Part shown: one piece after another, positions 41,440-55,800 of the stretch | Numbering within the stretch: position 1 is the stretch's first letter | How the letters are laid out: every line of letters begins with the position of its first letter | From: Priapulus caudatus | Lineage: Eukaryota > Priapulida > Priapulimorpha > Priapulimorphida > Priapulidae | Assembly (NCBI RefSeq): GCF_000485595.1 | Contig: NW_014578478.1 | Span: 1-59,605 of the forward strand | DNA length: 59,605 bases | Reading direction: 5' to 3' | The notes under the pieces: generated by a model | What the model saw: the letters and a program-made list of their open reading frames with translations, nothing else | What the model was told of the DNA's origin: nothing | Database searches by the model: none | Program-made: the position numbers and the translations under genes

Positions 41440-41975
41440 TGTTTAACCCTCCTCTTGAGGGTCAAAAGGTTATCAGACACTTACTCTTCGCACGTCAGCG
41501 GAAAGTAGATTTCATGGTCCATTCAATAAAGTGATAAAAACGGTAAGTCAGCGCTGAAACAAAAATGTTTTGCACTCGGTCCCTTAGACCATGTCCTCAG
41601 AAAATGTCTGATATCTGACCTTTCCCCCACTGCCCTTTGACCTGTGACCTCCAATTTCGCGCTGGTGATTGGTTTCCTCCCCATCACACTATACATCGAA
41701 TATTAAGAGCGTAGGTCGAGCCGTTGAGATTTGTGCCGCAATTCCGAATTTCCTCCTATACCCTTAAGGGGGAAATATTCCCTCTCCATTGACACATCTT
41801 GACCTTTGACCCCCCAAATTCGACATCCCGAGTCCTTTTCGCGACCCCCCCCCCACGTCCCGAATATCAAAACCGTACGTCGAGTGGTTAAGATTTGTGC
41901 CCAACTGTTGACGGACGGACGGACAAACATGCGATTCTACAAGCTGCATCTGACTTCGTCAGCTGAGCTAAAAAG
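41440..41975 (+). repeat. Dispersed repeat with (GGAC)n block, copy 2
   Basis: It is a diverged copy of 1735-2300 in the opposite orientation, ending in GACGGACGGACGGAC and CTACAAGCTGCATCTGAC. A C-run lies at 41847-41855. Confidence 0.7.
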
Positions 41976-43925
41976 AGACAACAAAACAAAATATTTAACG
42001 TGGCATCATTGATAGTCTACTTGAACGTAGTGACTATCATTATATTATGAAAACACACTAGTGACAATAAAGATACCATGATAACCAAGATCAAAATTCC
42101 TGGACGCTATATAATTGTAAATTTTACAAGAACATTGGCAATTACTGACACACATTGTAGGTAATGATGGGTGATACAAATCACGCCATGTTATTAAGTT
42201 GTTTTCACGGCACAAGCTGTCTGCATAAATGGCTTCGAATCGGTAGGTCATTCGACAACGCAGCAGGTGTGCGTAACGGTTCTTTGTGCTGGCACTTGCT
42301 AGCAGCGCGAGCTACGCGTAGACGTTTGTGGCAGCTCCAGCCTCGCTGGCTGTGATGCCGTGTTTAAGTTGTAACCTGTTGTTTGAGTTATTAAACCAGC
42401 ATTAAATCTATACGATAAATGTTAGTTCTTACGACGGAGACATAACAATGGGCACTGTTGTTCCAACACTGTTGTCAGAAACAAAATCATCTTCACATTA
42501 GCCTTAACACTGACTTTTCTTGTAGACAATTGATAGAACGTTGTTTCATAAATTTCTGAGGAAATTTTCTAGAATTTTTCATTCCCGTAACTTCTGTCAA
42601 TGATTGTCAATAACGTAAATTGAAAAATTAAAACGTAAAATTAAAAATACTATACTATATATTCTATACTATGTACTAATATCAATACTAATTTAGCTTA
42701 TGATAACGGGCCCCTAGATAGGTTATGACGTTTGACACGTGAATGATAAAATGTCAGACTTATAGGTTAGATAACCTTGAAAATGGAAGAGAAGACACTA
42801 GTTCAATACACACACGTGATAAGTTGAAGTTACAAACACAAACCCTATACATTTAGCAGACATTGTTACATGTCAGATGAGCAAATTAAGATTGCTTGGA
42901 CGCCAAGACACTGAGAGAAGATATTACATTGGCCAAGTAAACAAAAAGCTACTGAAATATATGTTGTGCACTGAAATCAGAATTGTAACAATAGTGTGTA
43001 CAGTGGTGTATATGCCATTTTACAGCTGTGTCTTCTACAACACATGAAATATTTCAATTGCACAGCTTGGTGAGATAACATGCTTTAAATACATTAATTT
43101 CACACATCCTGTACAATGCTTTCAGAGGACACAGAAAATAATAAATGCTGACACTCCTGATGCGGATTACGTAATGGATAGTTAATCGTTGGTAGTTAGT
43201 TGATCGCGAGTAATATTCAATGTGATGCGACCAGAAGTATCGGGATACTGGCAATAGGTTATCTTCCAGACACAATAAATACAGCAATACACTTAACAGC
43301 TTTTGTTGCAACCAGTACAATAGGAGCTGCCATTAACAAATTAGTGTTGAGGTCTGAAGTCGGGGTAAATAGCTTAAACTTCAACAAGTGATATAATTAA
43401 GACAACATTATTATAAAAATCTGCTTTACAGCAGGTAACAATGGTTTTTAATAAACTTTTTATACATGGGCACCATGTCAACTATACCTACTGTTACATA
43501 ATTCCTTTACATAAGGGCATTGCATAAATATCTACCACACTGCCCGGTTAAAGGTGTGGTTTCACTGTCGCACTACAAAATGGAAAGTCATGTACCCTAT
43601 AAGTCTGCACGTGCCTTCGGCTTGGTCTACGTGAATGAAACACTTGTTAGGTTTAGAGTTTGAGGCAATTAATAGAAACACTGGTAGTTTGTGTATACAT
43701 GGCTGTATCAACACAATTCCACCACAGCTTAGTAAAAACATGGATGTTGTAAATTTTAAATATCTACTGCAAAGGTACTCCATAATACTTCCACATGCTT
43801 GCCACATAAGGAAGCATGCACCCAAGAGCTGGACGAGCTAAAGAGCATACAATGATTTTAACCGGGCTGAAGCCAGTGAGCTAAGAATGGCACACGAGGA
43901 ATTATAACACCTTTTCTCTCAACTA
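41976..43925. other. Intergenic region between ASCC2 and HPRT
   Basis: The two genes converge here. About 100 bp near 42505-42605 is a diverged copy of 40232-40330 (shared phrases such as GAGGAAATTT and TTTTTCATTC). No coding segment was found. Confidence 0.5.
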
Positions 43926-43988
43926 CTATCCGTCTGTATTCTTGACACTGTATTTTTCAAGTCCATTCTGGTTGATGATGCAAATGTG
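43926..43988 (-). CDS. HPRT1: HPRT last coding exon
   Basis: Acceptor TTCCTTGCAG and stop TAG at 43926-43928. It encodes [14 protein letters not shown] and a short tail, in the place of HVCVISETGKAKY in human HPRT. The tail is a few residues longer. Confidence 0.88.
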   Translation of the reverse strand, partial: HICIINQNGLEKYSVKNTDG

Positions 43989-46900
43989 CTGCAAGGAAAA
44001 ACAAAAGCACGTTTTAGAATAATTCGCTATTAATAATCTGTTACTGAAATATGCTACCACAAAACGGACTAGCTTTCTACTGCTGTTCATGGTTATAATT
44101 GACCAAGGTACATAAATCTGCATATTTTATCAGCTCCTAATGAAAGATAAACAATTAAGTAACAGAATCCTGCACATTTGGCTGAGTTTGTGCGCAATTT
44201 CTTTTACAAATGCTTACATTACAGTCACGAAAATATTCATTGTAATCAAGTGCGTATCCAACAAGGAATTCATTTGGAACTTCAAAGCCTATGTCTGAAA
44301 TGAAAGAAAAACATCGGAAAACATGAGACAAGACCCATCAAACTGTTCTTCATGACACAAGCATATGTTCAGGAGCAGCAAATACCACTTGTCGGAGGTC
44401 ACAGTATTTCTTGTGAATGGGGTTAGCCGCTAGAAACAGTTGCCGCTGGAGGGCAGCACATCTGCAGAGGTGAAGATTATCCGCGTACCCATATGCACAC
44501 CCGGGATAGAGTGGGGGAAGTGGGTGTTTATTCTTTTGTGTGTGCTGAGGAGTTATGTAATATGTTTATTGAGATTCACTGTGATAGTAGTCGTGCATAT
44601 GATTGTGAAGTGGGTGTTTATTATTTTGTGTGTGTGTGCTGAGGAGTTATGTAATATGTTTATTGAGATACACAGTAATAGTAGTCGTGCATATGATTGT
44701 GAAGTGGGTGTTTATTCTTTTGTGTGTGCTGAGGAGTTATGTAATATGTTTATTGAGATACACTGTGATAGTAGTCGTGCATATGATTGTGAAGTGGGTG
44801 TTTATTCTTTTGTGTGTGCTGAGGAGTTATGTAATATGTTTATTGANNNNNNNNNNNNNNNNNNNNNNNNNNNNNNNNNNNNNNNNNNNNNNNNNNNNNN
44901 NNNNNNNNNNNNNNNNNNNNNNNNNNNNNNNNNNNNNNNNNNNNNNNNNNNNNNNNNNNNNNNNNNNNNNNNNNNNNNNNNNNNNNNNNNNNNNNNNNNN
45001 NNNNNNNNNNNNNNNNNNNNNNNNNNNNNNNNNNNNNNNNNNNNNNNNNNNNNNNNNNNNNNNNNNNNNNNNNNNNNNNNNNNNNNNNNNNNNNNNNNNN
45101 NNNNNNNNNNNNNNNNNNNNNNNNNNNNNNNNNNNNNNNNNNNNNNNNNNNNNNNNNNNNNNNNNNNNNNNNNNNNNNNNNNNNNNNNNNNNNNNNNNNN
45201 NNNNNNNNNNNNNNNNNNNNNNNNNNNNNNNNNNNNNNNNNNNNNNNNNNNNNNNNNNNNNNNNNNNNNNNNNNNNNNNNNNNNNNNNNNNNNNNNNNNN
45301 NNNNNNNNNNNNNNNNNNNNNNNNNNNNNNNNNNNNNNNNNNNNNNNNNNNNNNNNNNNNNNNNNNNNNNNNNNNNNNNNNNNNNNNNNNNNNNNNNNNN
45401 NNNNNNNNNNNNNNNNNNNNNNNNNNNNNNNNNNNNNNNNNNNNNNNNNNNNNNNNNNNNNNNNNNNNNNNNNNNNNNNNNNNNNNNNNNNNNNNNNNNN
45501 NNNNNNNNNNNNNNNNNNNNNNNNNNNNNNNNNNNNNNNNNNNNNNNNNNNNNNNNNNNNNNNNNNNNNNNNNNNNNNNNNNNNNNNNNNNNNNNNNNNN
45601 NNNNNNNNNNNNNNNNNNNNNNNNNNNNNNNNNNNNNNNNNNNNNNNNNNNNNNNNNNNNNNNNNNNNNNNNNNNNNNNNNNNNNNNNNNNNNNNNNNNN
45701 NNNNNNNNNNNNNNNNNNNNNNNNNNNNNNCCGAATATCGTGACCGTACGTCGAGCGGTTAGATTTGTGCCCAACTGTTGACGGACGGACGGACGGACGC
45801 TCGGACGGACGCTCGGACGGACGCTCGGACGGACGCTCGGACGGACGGACGATCATGCGATTCTACAAGCTGCATCTGACTATGTCAGATGAGCTAAAAA
45901 CCAAAGTAATTTTAATACTTACAGTCTGGTCTATATCCTATACTCAGAGGTGTCCTCTTCACTAGCAGGCTAAGTGACACAACACAAAAACAACCAGTTT
46001 ATATAGCTCATCTATTAACACCATGGATGATTTTATTATTGATTTTAAATGTTTTTTATTATAATTGTATTTGTTTCTCACCAAATATTTAATCTAGAGC
46101 ACAGAATCTAGGTATATATAACTAATCTAGATTAACATCAACTGAGCTATTTTTCTCTATAAAGGAAAGGAATGCCAGAACCACAGCAGGAACGTTTTTT
46201 TGCACACGAGAGTTTATCGACTCGCTACTTGCACAACTAACTGCTGTAATTTTAAATAACGTCATTGCATTTTAATTTGCATAAAATCAAATCAATATCA
46301 AGGTTTTTAGATTAACTTCTACATCGGACATATATCAGCACACCCTGCAGGCTGCTTATGACTTCTGAAGTACATTCTGTGTACCCATGTAAGTGACAGA
46401 AAACTCTGTGTGGAGCTAAAGTACATTTTACAACCTAAGCATACATAGCTAACACACAAACTGATAATATTATAAACTTACTAGCATTGCTATTTACTGT
46501 TTTAGGCTAAACTATTTCATGTTTTAAGGTTTTTGTTTAAAACCATAGCATACTACTGGCATATACCTGGCAACGCTGACAGACTTCGGGTTGTGTTCGT
46601 TAAGAAGCTCAAGTAGTTTCTCCATGGTTCGCCCAGTGTCTATGATGTCCTCTACCACCAGCACATGCTGCAATGAAATGAGACAAGGCCATGCAATCTA
46701 AGCTTAAAATAGAAGCACTAAGCAAATCTAACAGCTTAAAACTATACACTTATATGACGTTACAGTTACATAATCATGGTTGTGTAAGCTTACTGTGATA
46801 ACTATTGTGAATTGCAGCAGGTATGATAAATGCAGCTGAAACTACATAATTTGAAATCTACCATTATTTAGGTGAGCAGATATTTTTTATTTAATAGAAA

Positions 46901-49900
46901 ACATGAAAGTTGAGAACACTAGAGATGATGTGTAATGCTGAAAACTTGATTACTTTTCCATAAACATGTAAATTATGAGAAATTATGAAAAAAAATGTCC
47001 AAAACTTCACGATCCAGACCCAAGAAGAGGGGTATTATACCCTTTACCACATACCCGGCCCTTCAGGCTCCTTAGATGATCTCCGCCAATTACCTCGATA
47101 TGACCCGTTGATTGATCATCCTAGTGTGAAAAAAACACATGGTTCCAATGTGAGTCGCTCAATTAGGCTTTGCCAATTTACAATTCATTTTAACTACAAT
47201 TGACTTCTCATGCTAATTCAAATTCTACTGGATTGAAGTTATTGTGTTATAAGAGGTCGTAACCAATTCAGTGTTATAGTTTTAAACAGCTAAGAAAGAG
47301 CCAATATTATGCATCAAGTGATATCCTCGTGCTAACATGGGCTATTCAATTGTACTTTAAAATTGCACAAATGGTAATTTGGCAACAAGACTTAGGAATT
47401 AGTGAGACATCAATGGTTGTAATTAAATATGGTACATTCAATTAATAATCTCAAGTCTAACTATAAATTTACAGTGAACTATCTGCATTTGACATTAATT
47501 TAATTGAACTGTGAAGCACAATATCTTCTAAACAGCAAACTTTAATAAAAAATTGTATATAAATTTGGTTTTTGGTCTTACCTACTATATATATAAATAT
47601 ATAGTAGTATCAGGACTACACCGATAATGCACGGTTTACGATAAAGATACCTCAACCAACATATAGTTATTGGCTCGTTATGAGAACAAATAATCCCGAT
47701 GGAAGACACTTTAATTCTCATGTGACATATTTATCTGCACTCTGCTCAGCCCATCCTCACATAGTTCCTTTGCATGTTGTTAATCTCGGGCAACATTATA
47801 ATCAATGATGGCAGCAGTTTGATCAAACTTACAATGTCATTGATAATTAAATTAGTATTAAAAAAAAATTATAGTCAAACATTGAGCTATTTTAGCTATT
47901 ATATGACACATCCAAACCAGGGCAACCTTAGGGTAAAGCAAAGCACCTTTGCGTTTCGGAGGTGCCGCTCAAAACACGAGCATATACATCAGGAGTACAT
48001 AATAGGTACCTGTATACACCATGCAAGCATGCACCATACGTTTTTTTATCCTGATACCTGTTTTAGTTCAAAAGGTGCATGTTATGTTATGTCGATGGGT
48101 ATATACTTGCGGAGCGGAATAAACTTTGAATAAGGAACGCCGACACAGTTAATTGTTTCGCACGCTTCATTAACTGACATTGTATGTATGTATGTGTGTA
48201 TGTATGTAGGTTTATGGTTGTTTCATGAACGCGGTATTTTGTTCATGATATATATGCTTGTGACCGTTTTTGTGTGTGTGTGGAAAATCGTTTCTTTAAT
48301 TTGTGCTAACCAGTGACGGTACGTTTCCACTATATTGTTAGACCGCTGGACACATTCTTCAATCAGGGTTTGATATAGGCCTAAAACATTTCATCGACAA
48401 TATGAAATCACTTTTGCGTATTTTTGTTGGTTGTACGATGTGTACGATGTGTGGAAGTGACAAAGGTTGTCAGGTCCACGTCGGTGCTGTGTATTAAGGC
48501 CCTGTGTGCCTGGGCTGTGTGCCCTGGGATTATGAGGATATTTTGCCATAATCAGGCTTCTGATATAAGGAAGCACATGGCTTGAAACGTGGTTTCGGTA
48601 ATGCGTGTTGGTATACACGCATTCGCCACGTACGTTACAGCCATAAAAATACGCATGAGTGAAATTACGCATATGTAATTTGGCAGCGATATCAGAATGT
48701 TCATGCCAAATGTGTTGAGTTTCTGATTTCTATTGTGGTAGACTTTTATCGTTACTTGTTTTCTACGCTTCATATGTGATCTCTTATTGTATTTTGATTG
48801 TTGTTATGTGTATCTGTGTATCGATGTTGTATTATAGTGGTCATATGGATTTTTGTTCAAACTGTATTTTTGTATTGACGTATCATTTATTGAGTATATT
48901 AATTGGTGTTCGGTGAAAGAGATATTGTATTAGTATAGTAAGGGTACGAGCAATTTTGGGTAATGTTGGATTGTCTAATAGCCAGGATGAGAGACAGGTG
49001 TGCGTGTGTGTGCGCGTGCGTGTGCGTGTGTGTACGTAGGGTGGATTAAGATTAGGGTGTATTTTAGATTAGCGAGGACGCTAAAGTCAATGGCTTATAG
49101 AAGCCATCGTCTTCGAGGAAAGGGAGGTAATGTAAAGTATGGTTTGCAGATGGTAAAATAGTAGTTGTGTTTAGAAATGTCGCGACAAGGGGTTACATTA
49201 TGTGTTGGTCGGCGGTAGCGTGGTTGTTGTAGTATGGATGATGGAGATGCGAAACGGTTGAGAGGGAGTTGTTGTACATGTGTGCAGCATATGTCGGTTG
49301 TCTGGGCGCGAGCCGACGTTCTTTGTTATCTAGAAATGTATAAAGGGGAAGGTTCTTGGTTGTGAGTGAGATCGGACGGGAGTGCGCGAGGCACGCGTCT
49401 GCATGCCTCTGTGCGAGCATATGTGGTTTGAGAAACAATATACTATTTTGCTGAACACTACTGCTTGGAGTTTGGAGTTTCAATATTCATCGCTACAACC
49501 GATCTACATTTAAACGGGTAACGTCATCTTCGTCGTTACATTTCGTCATTAATCCCTATTATGTACTCCTGATATACATGGTGCGAAATTAACGCGAGTC
49601 CGGAGTCAAATACTCCCTGATTTACTGTCGGACTCCCTGATTTGACATATATGTAAATTCTGCTATACTAACTAGTTCGTTCCAGAGCATGGCCTCCTCA
49701 TTATTCCCACGCAAAATTACGGTATTTTTTCAGCAAATGTCCAAAGAAAATTTGGCAGACGTGCAACCGCACGAATCTTCAAAATAAGCACATGTATGCG
49801 TTATTGTTAATATCTTAAGTTTTGAACTTCAGACTGCGGACTCCCTCATTTTTCCGCAGACTCCCTCTTTTTGAGGGCAGGGAGTCAGTTGGACCCCCTT

Positions 49901-52847
49901 GTTCAAAAGTTAATTTCTACCCCTGATATATATTGATATAGATCTATACAGTATAGTTTCGACATGCATGTGGAAAAACGCACCAATTTAGGTACATATA
50001 TATACATGTATACTACTAAATACTAAATTCTAATTCATGTAGCTGACATTTTTTTAAATATCTAAACTTGGACTGCTATAATGATTTTTTAAATTGCACA
50101 CCTACTTTATAATAAGAGGGTGTAATACCCCCGTCACACCAGGCCCCGATCTCACTACGCTCGTACTACGCTCTAAGAGTCTGGCAGTTCAATGACGTTG
50201 CGCGTGATCGCGATTCGTAGCGCGGGTGCATCGTCCACCTAAATGAGCGTGAGTGTTCGCTCAAATTTTGAGCATGGTTCATAACGAATGCGTGGTGTCG
50301 CGAGCGTGTGGCGGAAAAACAGCGCAGTGGCGGACGTGTATTTTAGAGACCGTGAAGGCGTAGTTACTCTTCACGTAACTTCGATTCGCGGTCACAACGA
50401 ACTTAATGATCGTGATCGCAAAGCATCGGCGTGCCCGTGACACAGTCCTTGTCTCGCGCCTGTTCTCAGCAAACGGATGTCCAATACGTTTTCATTCATT
50501 ATCGCTGTTTCACCTCCTACGAGTTTTTTTTTTTTTTGTTTTCCATTTTGTATATTTGTCTCTGGCGGACTTTTTTGACCATACTTGCTCTTATTTTCGC
50601 TATGGCCATGGTTGCGTCTCTATGCAAAGCTCGATTCCCGTTCGTATACTGATTTGTACTACGTCGTCAACACGCTGCAGACCCACGCCGTTTGTGGCGT
50701 TCGCATTACGTGTTAGTTGCGTCAATACCACGGCTAGGATCACGTTCCATGCGAAACTATTGGGGTATAAAATTGGGTTGGTCTACTCATGGCCACTCTC
50801 CTACCATTCAGGTTGTCCACTATTGGATGCAAGGCAAGCACTACTCCATGCCAATGTTTCTTCTGTAGAAGGACAACTCGGAATTACTTCGATTCGCCCA
50901 ACGTCCCCTCAACATCTTGAGGAGGTATAGGAGGAGAAATAGAAGATAATATGTAGAAAATAATTCTTGATGTGAACAGCACGGCAGATACGAATGATGA
51001 TGTCTAGAACGCGGCGCGGTATTTATATGGTCGTTGCCAGCGCAGTCGGCGCCTGCCTAGAGCGTGATGAAGTCGCACTAGGAGCGTGACTTGCGCGCAG
51101 TTGAGGCGCGGTGAGCGTTGCTTAGGCGCAGTGAAAGCGTCGTTTTGAACGCAATGCGATCGGATTGGTCGCAATAAAGACGCAGCGGGCGCAGTGCAAG
51201 CGTGATGCGGGCGTGGTGTTGAGCGTGGTATAGAGCGTGGTGAAAGCTTATCACGTATACGAACACCAAAGGTCACTGCTCCCCTAGTTAATCCTGACCA
51301 ATAACTCAAAGTTAAGATTGCATCTTAAGGCTATATTTAAATGTCACCTGATAGCTACTCTGGCAATACTATTAGAAAGAACATATTAAGCATTTTCCAG
51401 TATTCAAAATAATCAACAATACAGTTCCTCACTAGGTCAATGATACACATCATGAACAAAGTTTCAACTTGAACTTGAAGTTGTATACATTTATACTCCC
51501 AGCACGGGGTATGGTTGTTGGCCTTACTCTAACTAGCCAGCAAATAGTGCAGTGGAGTACCGATACCTACGGATGCTGCCAACTAAAGCCAATCAGAACA
51601 ACGTGGCTTACTTAAGGTCACTTGAGTTTCACCAAGTTAGAACTCTAACCCCAGACCCCTTAGACCAGTGGTTCTTAACCTTTTTGAGTCATGGACACCT
51701 TGGAGAATCTGGTGAAAGCTATGGACCCTTCCCCAGAAAATGCACATAAGCACATAAACGCAGAATTTTGCATACAATGGGGTTCACGGACACCCTGAAT
51801 CCCATCTGCGGACCCCAAAGGGGTCCATGGAGCACAGATTAAGAAACCCTGCTTTAGACTGAAGTTCTATGTGCAAACCATGCTCTGCTCATGTGACACT
51901 GCTCCTCTCCTCCAAACCTTACCAAAACCACTTCCCCACATTTAAAATTTTAAACATTTGAATGTCTTATTTATTTTTGGGTTGTTGCAGGAGCATTTTC
52001 ACAATGGCGATGTTAAATTTGACAACGGCAGTGCGCCACTATGGCTCTTATGTATAAGAAACCCTGGTTATGCATCATAGCTTTTCTCAAACACCCTACA
52101 TAATGTATATAAACTTTATCTCCTGGTAACTAGATCACATAGTTTGTGCTGCCATTTTCCAGGCGGATTGACAGATGCCAATGGGATACTAACAGTGCCA
52201 TCTTATTTTGTCACTAAGCTCTTAACATTAAAATAGTGTTAGTTTAAACACAACGTCAAATACTCACGTGCACAATAACAAAATAAAAGATGCTATTAGT
52301 GTAACGTGAACTTAACTTCCGTGTAAATTACAAGAATACGATATATAGCTAAATGGCAATATGGCTTATGGCTTCGCAATGGCAAAAACCTGCAGGCGCT
52401 AATGCATGCTTATTAGTGACCCAATCATATTGATCCACTACCAGTATAATTCCATAGACTTGCACTGCGGACTTCAATGATCAGAGAAACCTGTGGTTAT
52501 CGGTTGCTATAAGTTATTTTCCACGTAGGCTAAGATTGATATGAGCATGTATGTGTGTATTAACATGCTGTGAGTCACACGTCAACAAAATCTAAGTTAC
52601 CAAAAAGGCACTGCCACTAAGATTCACAAGAACAGGCTTCTGCTGTTGTGAACTCTGAGGAAGGTATATATATTATATATATTGTATCAGGACTTAATAA
52701 TGACAAATGTTGTTGTTTGTCATTATTAACTCCTGATTGTATGTATTACATATGTTCTCGAAAGCTCGGAAAACAAAACATTGACTATTTTTATAAACTA
52801 TTTATTCGAAATTATTTTTATATTCACATATTTATATCTTAGTATAT

Positions 52848-52891
<44 letters not shown>

Positions 52892-55800
52892 AATAGTGAG
52901 TAAGTAAAAACACATACACCCATGCAAGATTTAATACTATATATATATATATAATATAGTATATATTATATATATAATATATATATATCTGCATGGGTGC
53001 TATGTGTTTTTACTTATTTTTATAATAACTAGCTGCGCGGTACCGCTGCCCGCTGTGGTAAATCGCTGCTACTAATTCGATACTACTATACTAATAATGG
53101 GACAACAGTAAGGCGAACATTGGTAATAACATTCGACAATGAATTGCACCCAATATCAATATTTAGGAAACGGTCTTTAATAAGATAATAAGCATGGGGA
53201 AAACTGTTACGTATGACATTTATATGAACAGCACAACCCAACTTAGAACACCTGAGACATATATTTAATAGTAAATTATCGGCTCATAGCGCGTCNTTTC
53301 GATTTCGGTTTCGGTTTCACAATACCAGCAGCTGATGAGATCATGAGGTGAGGGCAAGAAAATCAATAGTCATAGGCTGTGCTGACATTGTGTGAAGATT
53401 GCCGAATTGAGGGGTTTTTCACGGATTTTTCGGCAAGTTTGACGGTTTGACAGGTTTTTTTCAGCTACGAACACGCCCGGGGTATAAGAGATGGCCCTGT
53501 GAAAATTGCATCCAGATCGCTTGGGCGGTTTGACCGCCTATAGGGAAGATACATACATAGATACATACATAGATACATACATAGATACATACGAACTCAA
53601 ATATATATTAGATTGATACACAAGTAGGAGGCTGATCTTATAACTCCAGCACGTTCATATATATATAAACCTACATGTATGCTATGCCATCCATTTTTGA
53701 ATTTCAATTAATGTTCCTTCAAATAATAATTAAATACAAAATCCCTATTACATTACAGCTCTTCATTTAATCTAATCAGTGTAACACGAAAACGATGAAA
53801 CATGTAAATAATCTTGTTACAGACATAATTAATGTGGCTTGACTATGGCCATGCAATTTAATGTATAGTTAGTAGTATTTTATATTAATTAGTAGGCCTA
53901 TGTAAATTTAAATGAATCTATATGAGCATTACTGTTGCACATAGCCAGTGCCACAAAATATGATTAGAAAATCTCGAAATGAATATTAAAGTATCAAATT
54001 TACAATGCTAAGTGAAATGACACCACGCCAAAAAAAAACACAACATACATTTACATATCTGACTATAGCCAATTATTGCACCAAATAAATAAAAAAGCCA
54101 TATTTATGCCACTATATATCAGCATTTCCTAATTCAATAGAATCACCTGCATTTGTTGATGGTCTGCCATCCCCAGCTTATCCTGAAATACATTATAGGG
54201 GGAGTTGCTCAACGTTTTTAAGCAAGATAAAAATATAGTGGATAATTTTATTTCAGATGCTGCAGATTTGTGTAAACTAGGCACAAAAAATTGGAGCCCT
54301 GTATCAACCGATAAGCAGCCAATTTTCTTTGTGCTTGGTGGATTGAAGCTATTTTATCACCACGACAAACATCAGATTTAGGCATGATAACGGGTTTTCT
54401 TTGTTATAATTTTATTTCTTGAACATGAAAAAAAGCACACAAGAAAACGTTTCTCTGCTTAAAATGTCTCCTGCTCACCCAATTATCACACAAGTGTTTG
54501 CCACTTGACTTGATTCATCAGCCTTGCAATGGATATCTGTCAAATGACAGGAAACCAGAGGTATTGGCCATATTAACTGAAGAGACTGACAATTTAAAAG
54601 AGATGATTCCAGGGTTTGTAGAAGAGTTTAAAAGTTTACTACATGCCGGCACAGATTAGCAGTTCACAGTGAGCTCCCCAGCTTAACGGCTCATTGTCAC
54701 TAGGACATATAACAGCTAAGTGAGCTGTACCCTCCTGATTCACCCTGATAGCCACATGGATTAATAGCATTCCAAGGGTTACTCTGGGAAATTGAAAAGT
54801 GTAGATAAAAAATATCCAATTGACTTTTTTGTAGCCAATGTTAATAATTTGTAGCAATTTTTTGTCCACATAATTTCATTCTAAATTACCTACTTGAACA
54901 AAATACAGAGAATCAAAAAAGCATGCTGTACGCTGCCGATTACCCAGTTTGGTCACTTTTAGCCAAAAAATAGCCAGTCCAATATTTTTATAACCACTAC
55001 AAAAAAGTGTAGCAATTGGCTATTTTGGCAAGTGGTAGAGTAACCCCTGGCATCCAATGAATTAAGAACTCATCCTGTTAAATTAAATAATCAACCTAAT
55101 GATCATCGTGGTGAAAAAGGTGTGCAGTTTACACCCTGTCCCGCCTCTCACTCCTCCTGCACACCTGCATTACCAGACAGTGATATTATGCTGCACTGTC
55201 GCACATGCACATCAAGCTCACCTGATAGCTCTTTAGTCGGATGAAGTCGACTGCGATCGGCACGGAACCGGTCTCCGCTGAGCTGTTGAGCGCTTTAATG
55301 CAGTCGATGAGGTCAGCGAAGAACTTGTAACCACCCTTAAGAACACAGAGCGCCACCAGTGGACCTTTGCCGATGTCATGCCAGATATCTCGTGCCAGCC
55401 GCTCTGTCCTGCAGTACAGATAGCGCACACACTCAGGGAATGATTATGTATTTTACTGACATACACAACAATTAAAGTTATGCAATCAAGTCTCTTTTAC
55501 CACAGCTCTACTGATAAAGAAATTTACAAGATACCAGATACTAATATGTCTGGATACAGTAGTCTCTAATAGAGGTGCGCAGTATTATCGGTATAATAAT
55601 ATACCATGTTTTATGGCCCATGTCAGTAAACACCGAGGTACTCTTTAGATGTACCTGTGTTTTGAACTGATGTTGAGCACATATAAATAAATTGAATCAT
55701 ATCATGTTTCTTTCACTTCTAGATGTTTGTATTGTCTTCATGAACAGACCTCCATTGTCCTACACGATTCACATTATCTTTGAGTGTCTCCAGAATGTTC

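Noticed and set aside
44440-45856. Open frames of 315-440 codons
   Set aside because: They consist mostly of the N gap, plus a 90-bp minisatellite or the GGAC run.
46985-47203. Possible + strand exon
   Set aside because: No compatible splice sites or family match; it lies in the intron of the opposite-strand HPRT gene.
50406-50930. 174-codon open frame in HPRT intron
   Set aside because: It starts within a probable repeat, has a poly-T/Phe run and no recognisable domain or conserved pattern.
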